Source of the DNA: Pyrenula massariospora
Taxonomy: Eukaryota > Ascomycota > Eurotiomycetes > Pyrenulales > Pyrenulaceae
NCBI GenBank assembly: GCA_021030905.1
Contig: JAGFMI010000026.1
Coordinates: 310,001 to 374,000 of the forward strand
Reading direction: 5' to 3'
DNA: 64,000 nt
Shown here: piece after piece, positions 1 through 12,236 of the stretch
Layout: each line of letters begins with the position of its first letter
How positions within the stretch are numbered: position 1 is the stretch's first letter
The notes under the pieces: model-generated
What the model saw: the letters and a program-made list of their open reading frames with translations, nothing else
Database searches by the model: none
What the model was told of the DNA's origin: nothing
Made by a program: the position numbers and the translations under genes

Positions 1-1
1 G

Positions 2-757
2 GCGGAGTGTGTGGATATTTATTACTTGCACGCGCCGGATCATGGGGTGGCGTATGAGGAGACGCTGGGGGCGCTGGATGAGTTGCACAAAGAGGGGAGG
101 TTTGTGCAGTTGGGGTTGAGTAATTATGCGGCGTGGGAGGTGGCGGAGATTTGGACGATGTGTCGGGAGAGGGGGTGGGTGAGGCCGACGGTTTATCAGG
201 CTATGTATAATGCTATTAGTATGTTTCCCTTCGTCCCCCTTTGTCTGGTTTGGGGAGGTGGTGAGCTGACGATATGTGTGTGTGCAGCGCGGACGATTGA
301 GCCGGAGTTGATACCGTGTTGTCGGAAGTATAAGATTGATATTGTGATTTATAATCCACTTGCGGGTGGCATTTTTAGTGGGAAATATAAGACGAAAGAC
401 ATCCCCGCCGAGGGAAGGTACTCGGACAAGGCGGCTAGCGTGGGCGGCATGTACCGAGCGAGATATTTCAAAGACGCGACATTCGAAGCGCTACGACTGA
501 TCGAGCCAGTCGTCGAGAAACACGGGCTGACGCTGCTAGAGACGGCCATGAGGTGGTGTGTGCACCACTCGCAGTTGAACATGAAGGATGGGGGTAGAGA
601 TGGGGTGATTATCGGGGTGAGCAGCTTCAAGCAGCTGGAGGAGAACTTGACGGATTTGGAGAAGGGACCATTGCCGGAGGAAGTGGTCAAAGTGCTAGAT
701 GAGGCGTGGACGGTGACAATGCCGACGGTGGATACGTATTTTAGGGCTATTAAATGA
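2..757 (+). CDS. aldo/keto reductase, AKR7 (aflatoxin-aldehyde reductase) type, 5' partial
   Basis: NADPH-dependent aldehyde/ketone reductase of the aldo-keto reductase superfamily. The gene runs off the left edge and the frame is open from base 2, so only about the C-terminal two thirds (~228 residues) are present. Visible family features are a CVDIYYLHAPD strand with the active-site His context, GLSNYAAWEVAEI, YNPLAGGIFSGKY and the C-terminal cofactor segment GVIIGVSSFKQLEENL. One intron is inferred at 219..287 (GTATGT...GTGCAG). Splicing it gives YNAITRTIEPEL, the expected AKR7 reading. The intron is 69 nt with no stop, so a retained-intron transcript would stay in frame. Stop TGA at 755-757. 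Substrate cannot be told from sequence. Confidence 0.9.
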   Translation, partial: AECVDIYYLHAPDHGVAYEETLGALDELHKEGRFVQLGLSNYAAWEVAEIWTMCRERGWVRPTVYQAMYNAISMFPFVPLCLVWGGGELTICVCAARTIEPELIPCCRKYKIDIVIYNPLAGGIFSGKYKTKDIPAEGRYSDKAASVGGMYRARYFKDATFEALRLIEPVVEKHGLTLLETAMRWCVHHSQLNMKDGGRDGVIIGVSSFKQLEENLTDLEKGPLPEEVVKVLDEAWTVTMPTVDTYFRAIK

Positions 758-975
758 GGGTGGTCAGCTGGATTGATGTGAGAAACAGTGAAGAGATGAT
801 CAGATCGCAATTAGATTTATGAGAGCGATGGAGAGAGTAAAGCAATGTCGGAGAATACCCCAAAACTTGACCTACCCATGGCCGGCTAGCTTTTCATTCA
901 TAGCGAAATCATTATTTTGCAACGAGTGGTGGTTGCCGAAGGACTATAGGAAAAACTGTCAGCGCCGATGTGCTG

Positions 976-2937
976 TTAAATCAGCACCAAATTCTCGGTC
1001 CGAAAAGGATAGTCCTTCTCTTCGCGCCGTTTCCATGGACCCCAGACGGTATCGCACCATTCCTCGTCCAACATCGTGTCAGGTTGGTATCGTACGCGGG
1101 CCAGTTCATCAGCGTGCGACCACGATTTTCGGCCCTGAAATTCTTTGACCCTTGAATCATCAATGTTACTGTCATCCGCATACCACGTCCAAGTGACCCC
1201 TTTGAAGATGTGTTCGTCGTTATTGAGCTCCTGAAGTACACAAGGGCTCGCTAATCCATCTAGTACGTATATCAGGTCACCGACATCGCAGACGGTATGC
1301 ACGGTGACTATGAGCCCTTCAACAGTCCTCCAGAATGCTCGATATGCACAATCCAGAAGGCGTCCGCGAAAAGAAAGGTCCTGCCTTTGATATAATGAGG
1401 AGTCGGCTGAACTCGGATAATACGGGTAACGGTCCTCTAACTCCAAGAGCCTGTCAACACAAATGCCTCTGACCTGGAGCTTGATAACCTTCTCAACCTC
1501 GTCACTAGCAGCTCCTCTCTGCGAGGCTTGAGCGCTTTCAAACTCTCGTTGATCTTTCAGTCGGTCTCGCTCTTCGCGTAGGTTTTCTGAATGATAGCGT
1601 GGATCTGGTACCCACGAAGGGCCACATTTGCGAGAAGAAGAGACACCCGGATCAACATAATGCAAGATTCGAAGATCTGGAAAAGCCCCTTCGTATCTAT
1701 TCCGATCGATCATATGATGTGCTACTCGAGCATAAGTCATGTAACATGGCTCCGTGTAGTCCACCTTAAAGCCTTCAACGTCGTCCGCGATGCCCAAAAG
1801 TGCATATATTTTGTCTTGGGGTTCCGAAGTACTTCTTCCACCAAATTTGTCAAATATATTCACGAGCTTGTTTAACTCTGGAAATCCATGTACCAAGTCA
1901 TCAAGTTCGACCACAATATCTTGAAGCGTGTTGAGAGCGCTGCTAATCGAGTCACCTGGTGTGCGCAACGATCTCCAATACTCAGCTCCGTACTCTATGC
2001 CATCACAGAAATCTTCCCAAGCGACTAGGTTGTTGCAACAAATTACCAAAGGGTTCCTAGACTGTGCGTATTCTTGCACGACCCAGAGTCGACTAAACCA
2101 TGGCTTGTGTTGAAAATCGCCTAAGGCCATCCAAGACGATCTAGAATAGCAACGGAGCTTGAGACTAAACAGAGTCTGAACACGCTTTAGGTATTGAGGA
2201 GTAGTCACAAGTTCTTTCACTGTAAGTGTCCTCCAAGTCTTCTTCTCTTTGATGAGGCTTTTTAGTAACGAGAGTGCTTTTTGATCGTTAACGTTGTCAT
2301 CACCTAAATGAATCAGTGTCTTCTCGGCCGCAGCATAGATCTGCCCCATGCGCTTAACCTGGTGTGATTTTTCTTCTTGATCGGATTGATTTATACAAAT
2401 TTGATCGATCCAGAGTGGTAGTCTATCGGCTAGCTTGTTGTTTTTAATTGCAGAAAGAAGTGCGTAGAGACTACCCGATAACGCTAAACGCCCGCCCACG
2501 CCTTTGTATTCGCAGAAACATTCAGAGGTAGTTCGACCGTCTCTCCAACAATAAGATAACGCGCAAAACGGAGGCACATTGCCAATGTCAAAATGACGAA
2601 GAGATACGCCAATGGAATGGTGACTATCGGTAGGTACTAGTCGAAGGAGTCGGATCTCATTGCGCTCAAGCTCACTGTATTTGAATTGCTTAGGGCTATC
2701 GATGTCCCAGCCTGTGATGATCGTGCTCACCGTCCATTTTCTTTCCGATGGTCCCATTCGTTGAGGGTAACGAGACCCCTCGCTCCTCAACGCTGTCAGG
2801 GATGCATCTTCATTTAACAGTCGCTTCGTTCTCATCAATCGCTCCCGCTCTTTTTGCGAAATTTCATCCAATCTCACTAAACTCTTGCGGATAGTGCGTG
2901 GCAAGTACTTGACGCAATCGTCCTCTTGATCTTTCAT
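976..2937 (-). CDS. HET-domain (heterokaryon incompatibility) protein
   Basis: Single-exon gene of 653 codons. The HET domain starts near residue 120 and shows its signature blocks in order: CALSYCW (about 125-131), LWIDQICINQ (about 175-184) and the MGQIY segment (197-201) followed by a LGDD-like strand. HET proteins trigger or transmit cell death after fusion of genetically unlike hyphae and form large, fast-evolving families in Pezizomycotina. The C-terminal ~350 residues show no domain I recognise. The long N-terminal extension before the domain is charged (many K/R/E). The frame is uninterrupted, so the gene looks intact. The allelic or partner specificity cannot be read from the sequence. 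Confidence 0.9.
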   Translation of the reverse strand: MKDQEDDCVKYLPRTIRKSLVRLDEISQKERERLMRTKRLLNEDASLTALRSEGSRYPQRMGPSERKWTVSTIITGWDIDSPKQFKYSELERNEIRLLRLVPTDSHHSIGVSLRHFDIGNVPPFCALSYCWRDGRTTSECFCEYKGVGGRLALSGSLYALLSAIKNNKLADRLPLWIDQICINQSDQEEKSHQVKRMGQIYAAAEKTLIHLGDDNVNDQKALSLLKSLIKEKKTWRTLTVKELVTTPQYLKRVQTLFSLKLRCYSRSSWMALGDFQHKPWFSRLWVVQEYAQSRNPLVICCNNLVAWEDFCDGIEYGAEYWRSLRTPGDSISSALNTLQDIVVELDDLVHGFPELNKLVNIFDKFGGRSTSEPQDKIYALLGIADDVEGFKVDYTEPCYMTYARVAHHMIDRNRYEGAFPDLRILHYVDPGVSSSRKCGPSWVPDPRYHSENLREERDRLKDQREFESAQASQRGAASDEVEKVIKLQVRGICVDRLLELEDRYPYYPSSADSSLYQRQDLSFRGRLLDCAYRAFWRTVEGLIVTVHTVCDVGDLIYVLDGLASPCVLQELNNDEHIFKGVTWTWYADDSNIDDSRVKEFQGRKSWSHADELARVRYQPDTMLDEEWCDTVWGPWKRREEKDYPFRTENLVLI

Positions 2938-4064
2938 TGTCCTAGATACATGATATCTCTTCCAACGACTTCATAAATACTGTCAATCCCTATCCTACAG
3001 AAAAGGGCGCGGTGAGCATGAAATCAAGCCACCATCCCCGCCGGATCTGATTGCGATTTGAGGCTGAATATTGGGAATGATAATGTATTTGGTTGATTAT
3101 CCTGGCACTCAGCTGGCTAACAGCCTGATGTGCCACGAAGTCTGATTTCCAGCTTCGATTGAAATTTCTTTTGTCGGCGATCTGGTCCTGTACACAGCCA
3201 CTGAGGCTGAGTCGCTTGGCACCTTGCTGACGTACCAGCGCCACAATACGACGACTGACCTACTGTCATTATAAGACGTCGTGTCCGAGTGGCAGCGTGC
3301 TTGTTCATACACAGAAATATTGAAAGTCCAGCGCAGCAACCGCATGCAAGGACTGTTCAGGATTCGTGAAGGCCGTCTTGGCAAATACACCAGATGAGTC
3401 ATTTATAAATTGGCTTTTGAATACGATTGGGAAGTCGCTTGAATTTAGGTCATGGCGATCGATCAGAGAATGATTGCCGTATCAAGTATGTAAGTGGACT
3501 TAAAGGCATATTCTCAGACTACGTAGATACCATTGTCGTGGAGACTGAATTTCAATTACATTCACTACCCTGAGACTAATCCTGCTATTAGCCCACTTCC
3601 CTCAATCTTGGCTCGTGAGACTGATCCTCATTGAAAAGCTCTTAGGTCGATCCGTATATCATTACGCGTAAAGCTCATACCCAAATATTGTTGCTGAAGG
3701 TCGTCGAGATCCACGAGAGAAAACCTTGGGTTGCTGAGAACGGAAGGGAGCCATTAGGATTTTTTGCTTCTACAAGGTTTCTAATGGATACATGCACGGT
3801 AGATCCATGCCGTATCCACGGAATATCATATACACGGGTCTGCTCGATCGGGTGGTAACCCCCAATATTTTGCTAATTGTACAGTGTAAGTCGAGTGCTG
3901 TAGACTTTACTGTGAGCGTTAATGCAGGCTACTAATTTCAGATCTAGATCTTTCCACTCCTCAGGTGTTTGCGCCTACCGAGACGCAAACACGCTTACGG
4001 CTCACAAGCGCTTAAGCAGTAGGGAAGCTTAGTTTTCATGGCGTAGACTAGCCGCAGATCACGA
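2938..4064. other. intergenic, no gene recognised
   Basis: 1.1 kb between the start of the HET gene and the end of the peptidase-like gene. Several short overlapping minus-strand frames (60-100 codons) occur at 2990-3402, but none shows a family motif or a coherent splice pattern. I see nothing supportable here. Confidence 0.6.
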
Positions 4065-5159
4065 TCACTGAGGGATGCCATCAGGTTCGAAACGCAAATT
4101 GCCGTAGAAATACTCCTCCCCTATCAACTGCAGAGTCTCGTCTGGTTCGAGGCGAAAGCCACGGTCTGCGAGCGTAGCCAGGAGACCAAAGTAAGCGTAG
4201 CTATCCGCATTGTTGAGGGAGTCGTTTGCCCGGTTGAGACGTTGGAGATTTAACCACCCGTTGGCCTTGACGCCGGCCTCGTTAGTCACTTCGATCTTGC
4301 TCCATGGCGGAAACTTGGAGAACTCGTGGAGGAGGACCATGGAAGTCATACTTTGGAAAGCGTCGATCATTGGACCTCCGCGATGCCACTTACCTACAGC
4401 TGTGACTGCAATATCTGCGTCCGTGGAGATGTCGCTGAATGCGTGAAGATCCCCTTCTAGCTGGGTGTTGCAGACGGTGGTTGCACCCCTCTCTGCAGGA
4501 CCGCCATCGTGTTCTTTGTGATAAGTCGCGATGTTGGGACCGTCTGGATACCGCTTAGCCGTATAGGTCTGAGCCAATGGCTGCGTAGGATCTTGGCATC
4601 CTAAACTCGCGCCCATAATGAGTTGGTTTCTAGGGTCTTCATATTCTTGATATAATCCGTTACGGTGGCGGGCTAGGTGCCACGGTTCCCGATGCTTCTG
4701 GGGGACGTATCTCGGGTTTCGTTGTTTCAGCGGAGGATCTCGTCGAAGCGTCCATCTCGAGGGAGCTTTGAGTGGATGACTTATTGGATTTCTCCAATCT
4801 AGGGCATCATTATCACAATAATAACGATAGTTCGAGCCAGGTCGACGATGGGTTTCGGTCATAGTAGCAAATTGTAGCAGAAGGTCGCTGACTTGTTGAA
4901 TAGCAGTTTGGTCATCGAGGCTCGTGCTACGCATATCTATCTTGAAGATTGCTTGGAAAATGCGCGGCGTATACGTGTCCCTTTGACTCTGTAACCTATT
5001 GTACGCTCTTCCCGCCATGTTTGAAGCGTCATCGAGAGCCGCATAGAACTTGTTATGAGGACATGATGGATCGATCCAATATAAGTACCGATGGGGTTGT
5101 CCGAAGATGAGAGGTGCTAAAACAAGCGAGAAAGAAGTAACAACTCTTTTCATCCTCAA
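4065..5159 (-). CDS. secreted lysine-specific metalloendopeptidase-like protein, zinc motif degenerate
   Basis: Single exon, 364 residues. Residues 1-20 form a signal peptide (MRMKR followed by a hydrophobic core), so the product is probably secreted. The C-terminal part resembles fungal extracellular aspzincin/Lys-specific metalloendopeptidase-like proteins: a helix ending in VLLHEFSKF (about 275-283), then NADSYAYFG (317-325), the position where such proteins carry NADSYA-type motifs. The zinc-binding HExxH should have its second histidine where this protein has lysine (HEFSK, 278-282), so canonical zinc binding looks lost. Cysteines at 33, 115, 188 and 230 could form disulfides. Likely a catalytically dead relative or one with a divergent site. 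The family assignment rests on motif memory and is moderate. Confidence 0.6.
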   Translation of the reverse strand: MRMKRVVTSFSLVLAPLIFGQPHRYLYWIDPSCPHNKFYAALDDASNMAGRAYNRLQSQRDTYTPRIFQAIFKIDMRSTSLDDQTAIQQVSDLLLQFATMTETHRRPGSNYRYYCDNDALDWRNPISHPLKAPSRWTLRRDPPLKQRNPRYVPQKHREPWHLARHRNGLYQEYEDPRNQLIMGASLGCQDPTQPLAQTYTAKRYPDGPNIATYHKEHDGGPAERGATTVCNTQLEGDLHAFSDISTDADIAVTAVGKWHRGGPMIDAFQSMTSMVLLHEFSKFPPWSKIEVTNEAGVKANGWLNLQRLNRANDSLNNADSYAYFGLLATLADRGFRLEPDETLQLIGEEYFYGNLRFEPDGIPQ

Positions 5160-6477
5160 AGCTTATGGCGGAAACGCACGCACGATCTGGTGTGACGTAG
5201 AGTCTGAAGATGCGAGACTGTTAATAATGCCATCGTTCCATCAGATAATCAATGCACGGTAGAAATGTAGATCAACGGTGGTTGGCATCTCGGCTCCGGC
5301 TCCGCTCCGAACAACTTTTGTTGGAATCAGTTACACATAAGATTCAAGTACGTACTTAGTACTTTACGCGCCATGTTAGGAAACAGAAAGGACGTCGTGC
5401 GAAGTGCGTATTTCGTGAGCTATTTCGGGAGAAGCACAAGGGGCAAGAGAGAAATAGTGAAGTGAAATTTCCGATGATTAGGGTAGCCACCACGAGCCAC
5501 AATATGGCTAACTACGTCGCTCTCCGCATGTTAAAAGCGCGACTCTGTTCGTAAAAGCTTGTCTCCTGCTAGACGCATCGTTTTAAGTGCAAGCAGAGCC
5601 CTTAATTTGATGTGATGTTTGGCGACCGGCGAATGTGGGAAATTAGAAGCGCTTTACTGTGATGGAGTGATCCTATGAGTAGGTAAAACTTGTCCTGTGT
5701 TTCGTACTGCCTTGTAGAGAGATCCGTTAGACTTGGGTACGAGAACGTACCGCCAAAGCTCTTTACTAAATATTTCGGGGCTAGAAGCATGTAATTTTTA
5801 TCGAAGATTGTAGGTGAAGTGTATCAGGGGATGGCTAGGGCAGTTACACGGCGGTTGGTGGTGGCTGCCCGGACACTCGCCGTTGACATTGGGACTAGCT
5901 TAGGTAAGCAATCCGCGCACAGCCGGGTTGCGCATCACGAACCTCTATGTGACCACTCAGATATGACCGAACCTCTAGGTGGGACCCCAATGTCCAACAA
6001 GCGTTGCACGCCAGGGGAAATGGACGAAGCCACGGTATCTGCAATGAAGACAATGTCGAGCTCGAATTAGTGCCACTCGACTAATCTACTTCTGCTTCAT
6101 CTCTTTTTTTGCTTTTCTTTTCTTTTCCTTTTTCCAGTTCTTAGTTTCCTCGGATCATCTCTTTCTGTTCTATCCGCTCTATCTATTCCGGCTGACACTG
6201 CTCTGTCAATTATATAGTTACAGGCAAAAAGCGTACTACAGAAGAACACCATCAGATAGCCAAAGTCAATATCTTAGTAAAGGCTGTCTATGAGGAGGAG
6301 GACCATGTCGTCCTAATAGACGGCGTAGGCACTACTGGGATGAAGTTAAGTTTCTTGGACCTGAATTCCCCGACTTTTGATCATTTTATTCCTATTACAA
6401 GCGTATCCCAACATTACCCCTTCTCTCACGGCCATATCACAAAAATAGCCTTCATATTAGACTGTCATTTTCTTCTC
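5160..6477. other. intergenic, no gene recognised; pyrimidine-rich tract
   Basis: 1.3 kb with small unsupported frames (for example 5602-5790 minus, 5819-6070 plus). A T/C-rich tract lies at about 6098-6140. The plus-strand open frame around 6226-6714 is antisense to the MFS remnant over its second half and is not accepted as a gene. Confidence 0.5.
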
Positions 6478-7120
6478 CTATGCTGCCTCCTGTTTCTCTT
6501 CGTCTTCTTCCAGGTTCCCGCCAGCTTTAAGGACTTCCGTATTGATTCGCTGCCATCTGGTAAGGAGGCTTATGCAAAATGCGAGACCCGTGAATGCGAT
6601 TGTCAGCCCGAAAACTATCTTCAACCCATGCATGTATGCTTTCAATATCCCTGGTACCTGAGCCGACTTAAAGGCCGAACGAATCTGAGTTGCTCCCGTC
6701 AGAATGACATATGAGGGGTCGACACCTTGTGCTGACGATGAAAGCCTTCTCAGAAGCCCATTCTCGAAAGCAGATTGCGAGGCGGAAACACAAATGGAGG
6801 CTCCGATGGTTTGAAAGACTGTTTTGCAGAGTCAGTGCAAGTCTCACGGGATGAAAACATCATATGCAAGGAAAAGACCTACATAGCGTAATTGCCGTGA
6901 CTTCTGGTAAGTCCTTATGACTTGCAGTTGCCTGTCCGATAATCGTCGGGATCTGGAAAGCTCCGCCGTAACCAAAGCCGGCCAATATTTGCAAAAAATC
7001 GAGGGAGGTGACAAAACTTTGCCAGAATGCTTAGTCATCGTCGAAGCGAGACCGCATATCTTTTGGCTGTCCGTTATCCTATGGTAAAGATTCCGCTTCA
7101 GAAGGCTGAGATGAATGCAG
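6478..7120 (-). pseudogene. MFS multidrug-efflux transporter, degraded 3' remnant
   Basis: Reading the minus strand, an undamaged last exon (6478..6818) encodes the end of a 14-TM drug:H+ antiporter: QTIGASICVSASQSAF, a GVDP...TGATQIR segment, VPGILKAYM and a final membrane helix ending RWQRINTE. It joins across an intron (6819..6882, GTAGGT...AACAG) to ILAGFGYGGAFQIP, another family block. Upstream the coding sequence falls apart: the in-frame stop TAA lies just before this exon segment, while GLASTMTKHSGK (expected just upstream) is in a different frame and SGIFTIG in a third. Nothing of the N-terminal ten helices is found before the halogenase start at 7447. The pump is therefore 5'-truncated and frameshifted. 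It lies head-to-head with a halogenase pseudogene, as expected for an efflux pump of a metabolite cluster. Confidence 0.75.
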
Positions 7121-7413
7121 GATCCTCGGACCCCGAAGCGGATTACATGTGGCACTCTTTCCCAAAGAGGTAATGTTCCTGGTGCTTTGCGGCTTCCTTT
7201 GGGGTACTTTGGACAGCCAATCAGAGGAACACTAACCAAAGGAATTAGCCTACAGTCTCATCCCCAATTCTTGCGTACCGAGAAGGACTCATGATTCAAT
7301 CATTTTTGATAGGTATACATTCGGAAGGAAAGAGATACTTAACCTACCTCGAACTCGTCGCGTCTCTCGTCTGCCCAGCAACCAAGATTAACCAACTGTT
7401 CCGCATCATCTAG

Positions 7414-9265
<1,852 letters not shown>

Positions 9266-10307
9266 TTGATGTACATTTCGTTGGATCAGTGCATCTAACC
9301 GATTTAGTAAAATAATGGTTTAAAGCAAATCAAATTGTCATTTATTTTTTACCCTCTAGTCTATTCTTCAAATGGTGTGACAACAGTCCTCAGTCGTGTA
9401 TGAGGCATAGGTAGCGTAGCTGATGTCTGCTGGCTCAATAAGATCCACTACCTACATGGTCAGCTCAATTCGTATATAGTCTAGTTTGAAGCACGGAGAC
9501 TATAGTCATTGATTTAAGACAAAAAGAAATCCAGTTAAGGGGTATAGAATACTTAGGAGAAGAATATCCTAATTCTTCTAATATCCCGAGGAGAAAGACA
9601 TGATAACGAGCACTGCTCCATTACTCGTCCATGGTCATTCTCAGAGGAGTGTTGGTAAAGGGTGGCAAATGGTCCTCCCACGGTCTTCTATGGGTGTTCG
9701 CTTCAAGAGCGACCATTTGTCATGCGGCGGGAACTATAATGGAGAAATACCGGTGGTTCTTGGAGAAGGTCTTCCGCCAAGCTCTTAATGCCAAGATAGA
9801 ATCTTGATCATTGAACCTAGGAAAACACGAAAGACCGCCAAGAGGCTTGTCTTGGAACAGGACTGTCCAGAGAAATTTACGCCTCGATCCATAGTCCGCA
9901 TAACGCTTTCCCCTGGTAGGCCGTGTAGGGAGAGGATCTTCCTGCAGCCGCTCGGTAATTACCCCTTTGGGAATGAACCGAATCCCGGCCTTCCATATTA
10001 AAAGTCTGGGGGTCGAGAAAAACTCTCACCCACCGGATCGAACAAGCGCGTATCTGGAGTCCGAATCATTGATAACGGAAGACAAACAACAGTTATCGTA
10101 AGCAAGGACAGAAACTCAACAAAGAAAGACATGACCGCTATCCCGCTAGATGTAATACTTGGCTTAGGTATCTTGCTCAATTGGCCCAGATAGTTCTTTC
10201 GTAAGAACACTCGTCGCTCACGCCGAGTGCCAACTTACATCAATCGTTCATTAAGCGCATGCACATTTTGGCGCTTGGTTGTTGGTAAATACCTTACTCT
10301 GTGAGCC
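9266..10307. other. intergenic, no gene recognised
   Basis: 1.0 kb between the halogenase pseudogene and the O-methyltransferase. Only short frames under 71 codons (9600-9788, 9804-10001 plus; 9998-10210 minus) without motifs. It must contain the promoter of the methyltransferase, but no specific site is recognised. Confidence 0.5.
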
Positions 10308-11598
10308 ATGGACAAGCTTCTTGCACCGCTCAACGGTGATCCGCCTACTCTTGATGAGGCGAGCAGAATCAAGGTCCAAGATTCCCTCCACGAAGCGGCG
10401 GAGAACCTCGAGACTCCATACGACACATTGTTTCGCTTTCTGAATGGGGTAGGCAATGGTTTCAGGGTTGTTGCTGTGACAATGGCTGAGAGGCTTGTTA
10501 GGGCCGTCAACTTGCAATGATCAAGATCGGATTCGATTTGCTCGTCTTCAAAGCCCTGGCAGAAAGCACGATGCCCCTGAGCGTCGAAGATCTGGCCAAG
10601 CCATCTGGCGCAGACCCGCTTTTGTTAGCACGAATCGTGCGCGATCTAGCTGCAAATCGCATGATTGTCGAAACCACCAAGGACTGCTTTGCCAGCAACA
10701 AGATCACCAAACACTTAGCAGATCCGCGCATTGAAGGGAGCTTGCAACATGCGTCGGTTTCAACATCACTTTCAGTGCAGCCTACTAACGATCGAGTAGA
10801 TTTCATATAAGCACACCAGCTTACCAGGCCCTTCCAGAATATTTGCAGGAGCACAAATATCAAAACCGAACTGGTGGAAAATGTGCATGGCACAAGAGCG
10901 CTAACACCGACCTCGATTTCTTTCCATGGGCGAAGCAGCACCCCGAAATTTTGAAATACTTCCAGCAACTTATGAGCATACCACGAGAGCACAGTTGGCT
11001 CGATGTCGTCCCCTATACAGATTTCACATCTTCCACCGATGCTCCCGAGCGTCCAGTCTTTGTTGACATCGGCGGAAGTGTCGGCCACCAATGCGCACGA
11101 TTGAATGATAAACACCCTGACCTTTCCGGCCGTATCGTGCTGCAAGACCTTGAGGAAACTATCAAGCGTGCCCCGCCGATGGAGGGGGTGAAATCGATGG
11201 TTCACGACTTTTTCACGCCACAGCCTGTAAATGGTGTGTATCTCCGCAGCGCCTAGGAGGGTCATGCTAACAATGTTGCCCTAGGCGCCAAATTTTATTA
11301 TCTTCCGGCAATTCTGCACGATTGGGAAGACGACAAGGCTGCCGAGATCCTCAAGAATATTATCCCTACCATGTCCCCGGACTCGGCGATTCTAATCGAC
11401 GAGCTAGCATTGCCGAATACAGGAGCGCATTACTGGTCGAGCTTTATCGATATGCAAATGTACGTGATACACGGCGCGATGGAGCGCACCGTCGATCAAT
11501 GGCATGCTCTTCTTGATCGGGCTGGCTTGAAGTTAGTCGAAGTAAAGACGTACAGCCCAGTGATGAGAAACTCTATCATCAAAGCAGTACCGAAATAG
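10308..11598 (+). CDS. class II (COMT-like) SAM-dependent O-methyltransferase
   Basis: Transfers methyl from SAM to a phenolic hydroxyl, typically tailoring fungal polyketides. Four exons with consistent phase give 375 residues: 10308-10448, 10502-10752, 10812-11233, 11285-11598. Family marks: the dimerisation/winged-helix part (AMIKIGFDLLVF, GADPLLLARIVRDLA), the SAM loop VFVDIGGSVGHQC (about 213-225), VLQDLEETIKRA, HDFFTPQPVNGA and the catalytic histidine in LPAILHDWEDD (about 282). Intron 2 has a weak donor (GTCGGT) but a perfect CTACTAAC branch site. Unlike the adjacent halogenase and efflux remnants, no lesion is visible, so it is either still used or newly released from constraint. Same strand as the halogenase. 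Confidence 0.9.
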
Positions 11599-12236
11599 AG
11601 AGTAGGTGAGTCGTGGAATAGGTTCATGGATGAGGTGTTGGAGCCGGTGGTCGTTCTCTTCAGTTTCTGGTAGCTACCTCCACAGTGAGATATAACACAG
11701 ACATAAGTGAAGTGGACGCTTGAAGCTCTGTTCCAGCTGATGGCTTGTTGTTCTTGGTAGCAGAGTGCAGTTCTTGGTGTGCAACAGAGTCATGGTGTCC
11801 TCGTGGAAGAGCAGCTCAGGGCAGAAAATATCACTAGACTTGTTCATTCAGACACGGAGGTTTTGTCAAGGCTCGGCGTGTTTTGTGAAAATCGGGACTC
11901 CATTGCGGTCACATCATTGCAACTCATAGCAGACTTGGTGTTCGAGGGATGGGCTTAGACGTGATGGTTACGGCATGAGTTGACCGGGTCCGCACGATTC
12001 GGGGAAAGCGTGGGTGAGAGAGCCTTCAACACCAATGACATAGAGAGCAGAGTGTTCAACTGCCACTGATTGAACCCCCATGCCAACGCAGACTCCGCCA
12101 ACCTGACATAGGTGTCCGATGCCACAATTTTAGTCTCTCTACTTAGGCTCCTAGAGGCTTGCAAAATCTGCCTCTCCTCCTGACCGTCGGTCACAGTCAC
12201 CCAGCGACTGCGCTCCCCATCCCATGACCCGCTTGT
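11599..12236. other. intergenic, no gene recognised
   Basis: About 640 bp between the methyltransferase stop and the transporter start. A minus-strand frame at 11955-12254 overlaps the transporter start and has no motif. Probably terminator plus promoter sequence. Confidence 0.5.

Noticed and set aside
349-810. 153-codon minus-strand ORF opposite the aldo/keto reductase
   Set aside because: Shadow of the reductase coding strand; no motif.
981-1241. Minus-strand ORF overlapping the HET gene 3' end
   Set aside because: Alternative frame inside the HET coding sequence.
6226-6345. Plus-strand segment reading ...VLIDGVGTTG, faintly like DUF2235 proteins
   Set aside because: Too short, no start or splice partner, and the downstream frame is a shadow of the transporter remnant.
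6340-6714. 124-codon plus-strand ORF with a hydrophobic stretch
   Set aside because: It is antisense to the well-supported C-terminal exon of the MFS remnant. The hydrophobic run comes from the reversed membrane-protein sequence.
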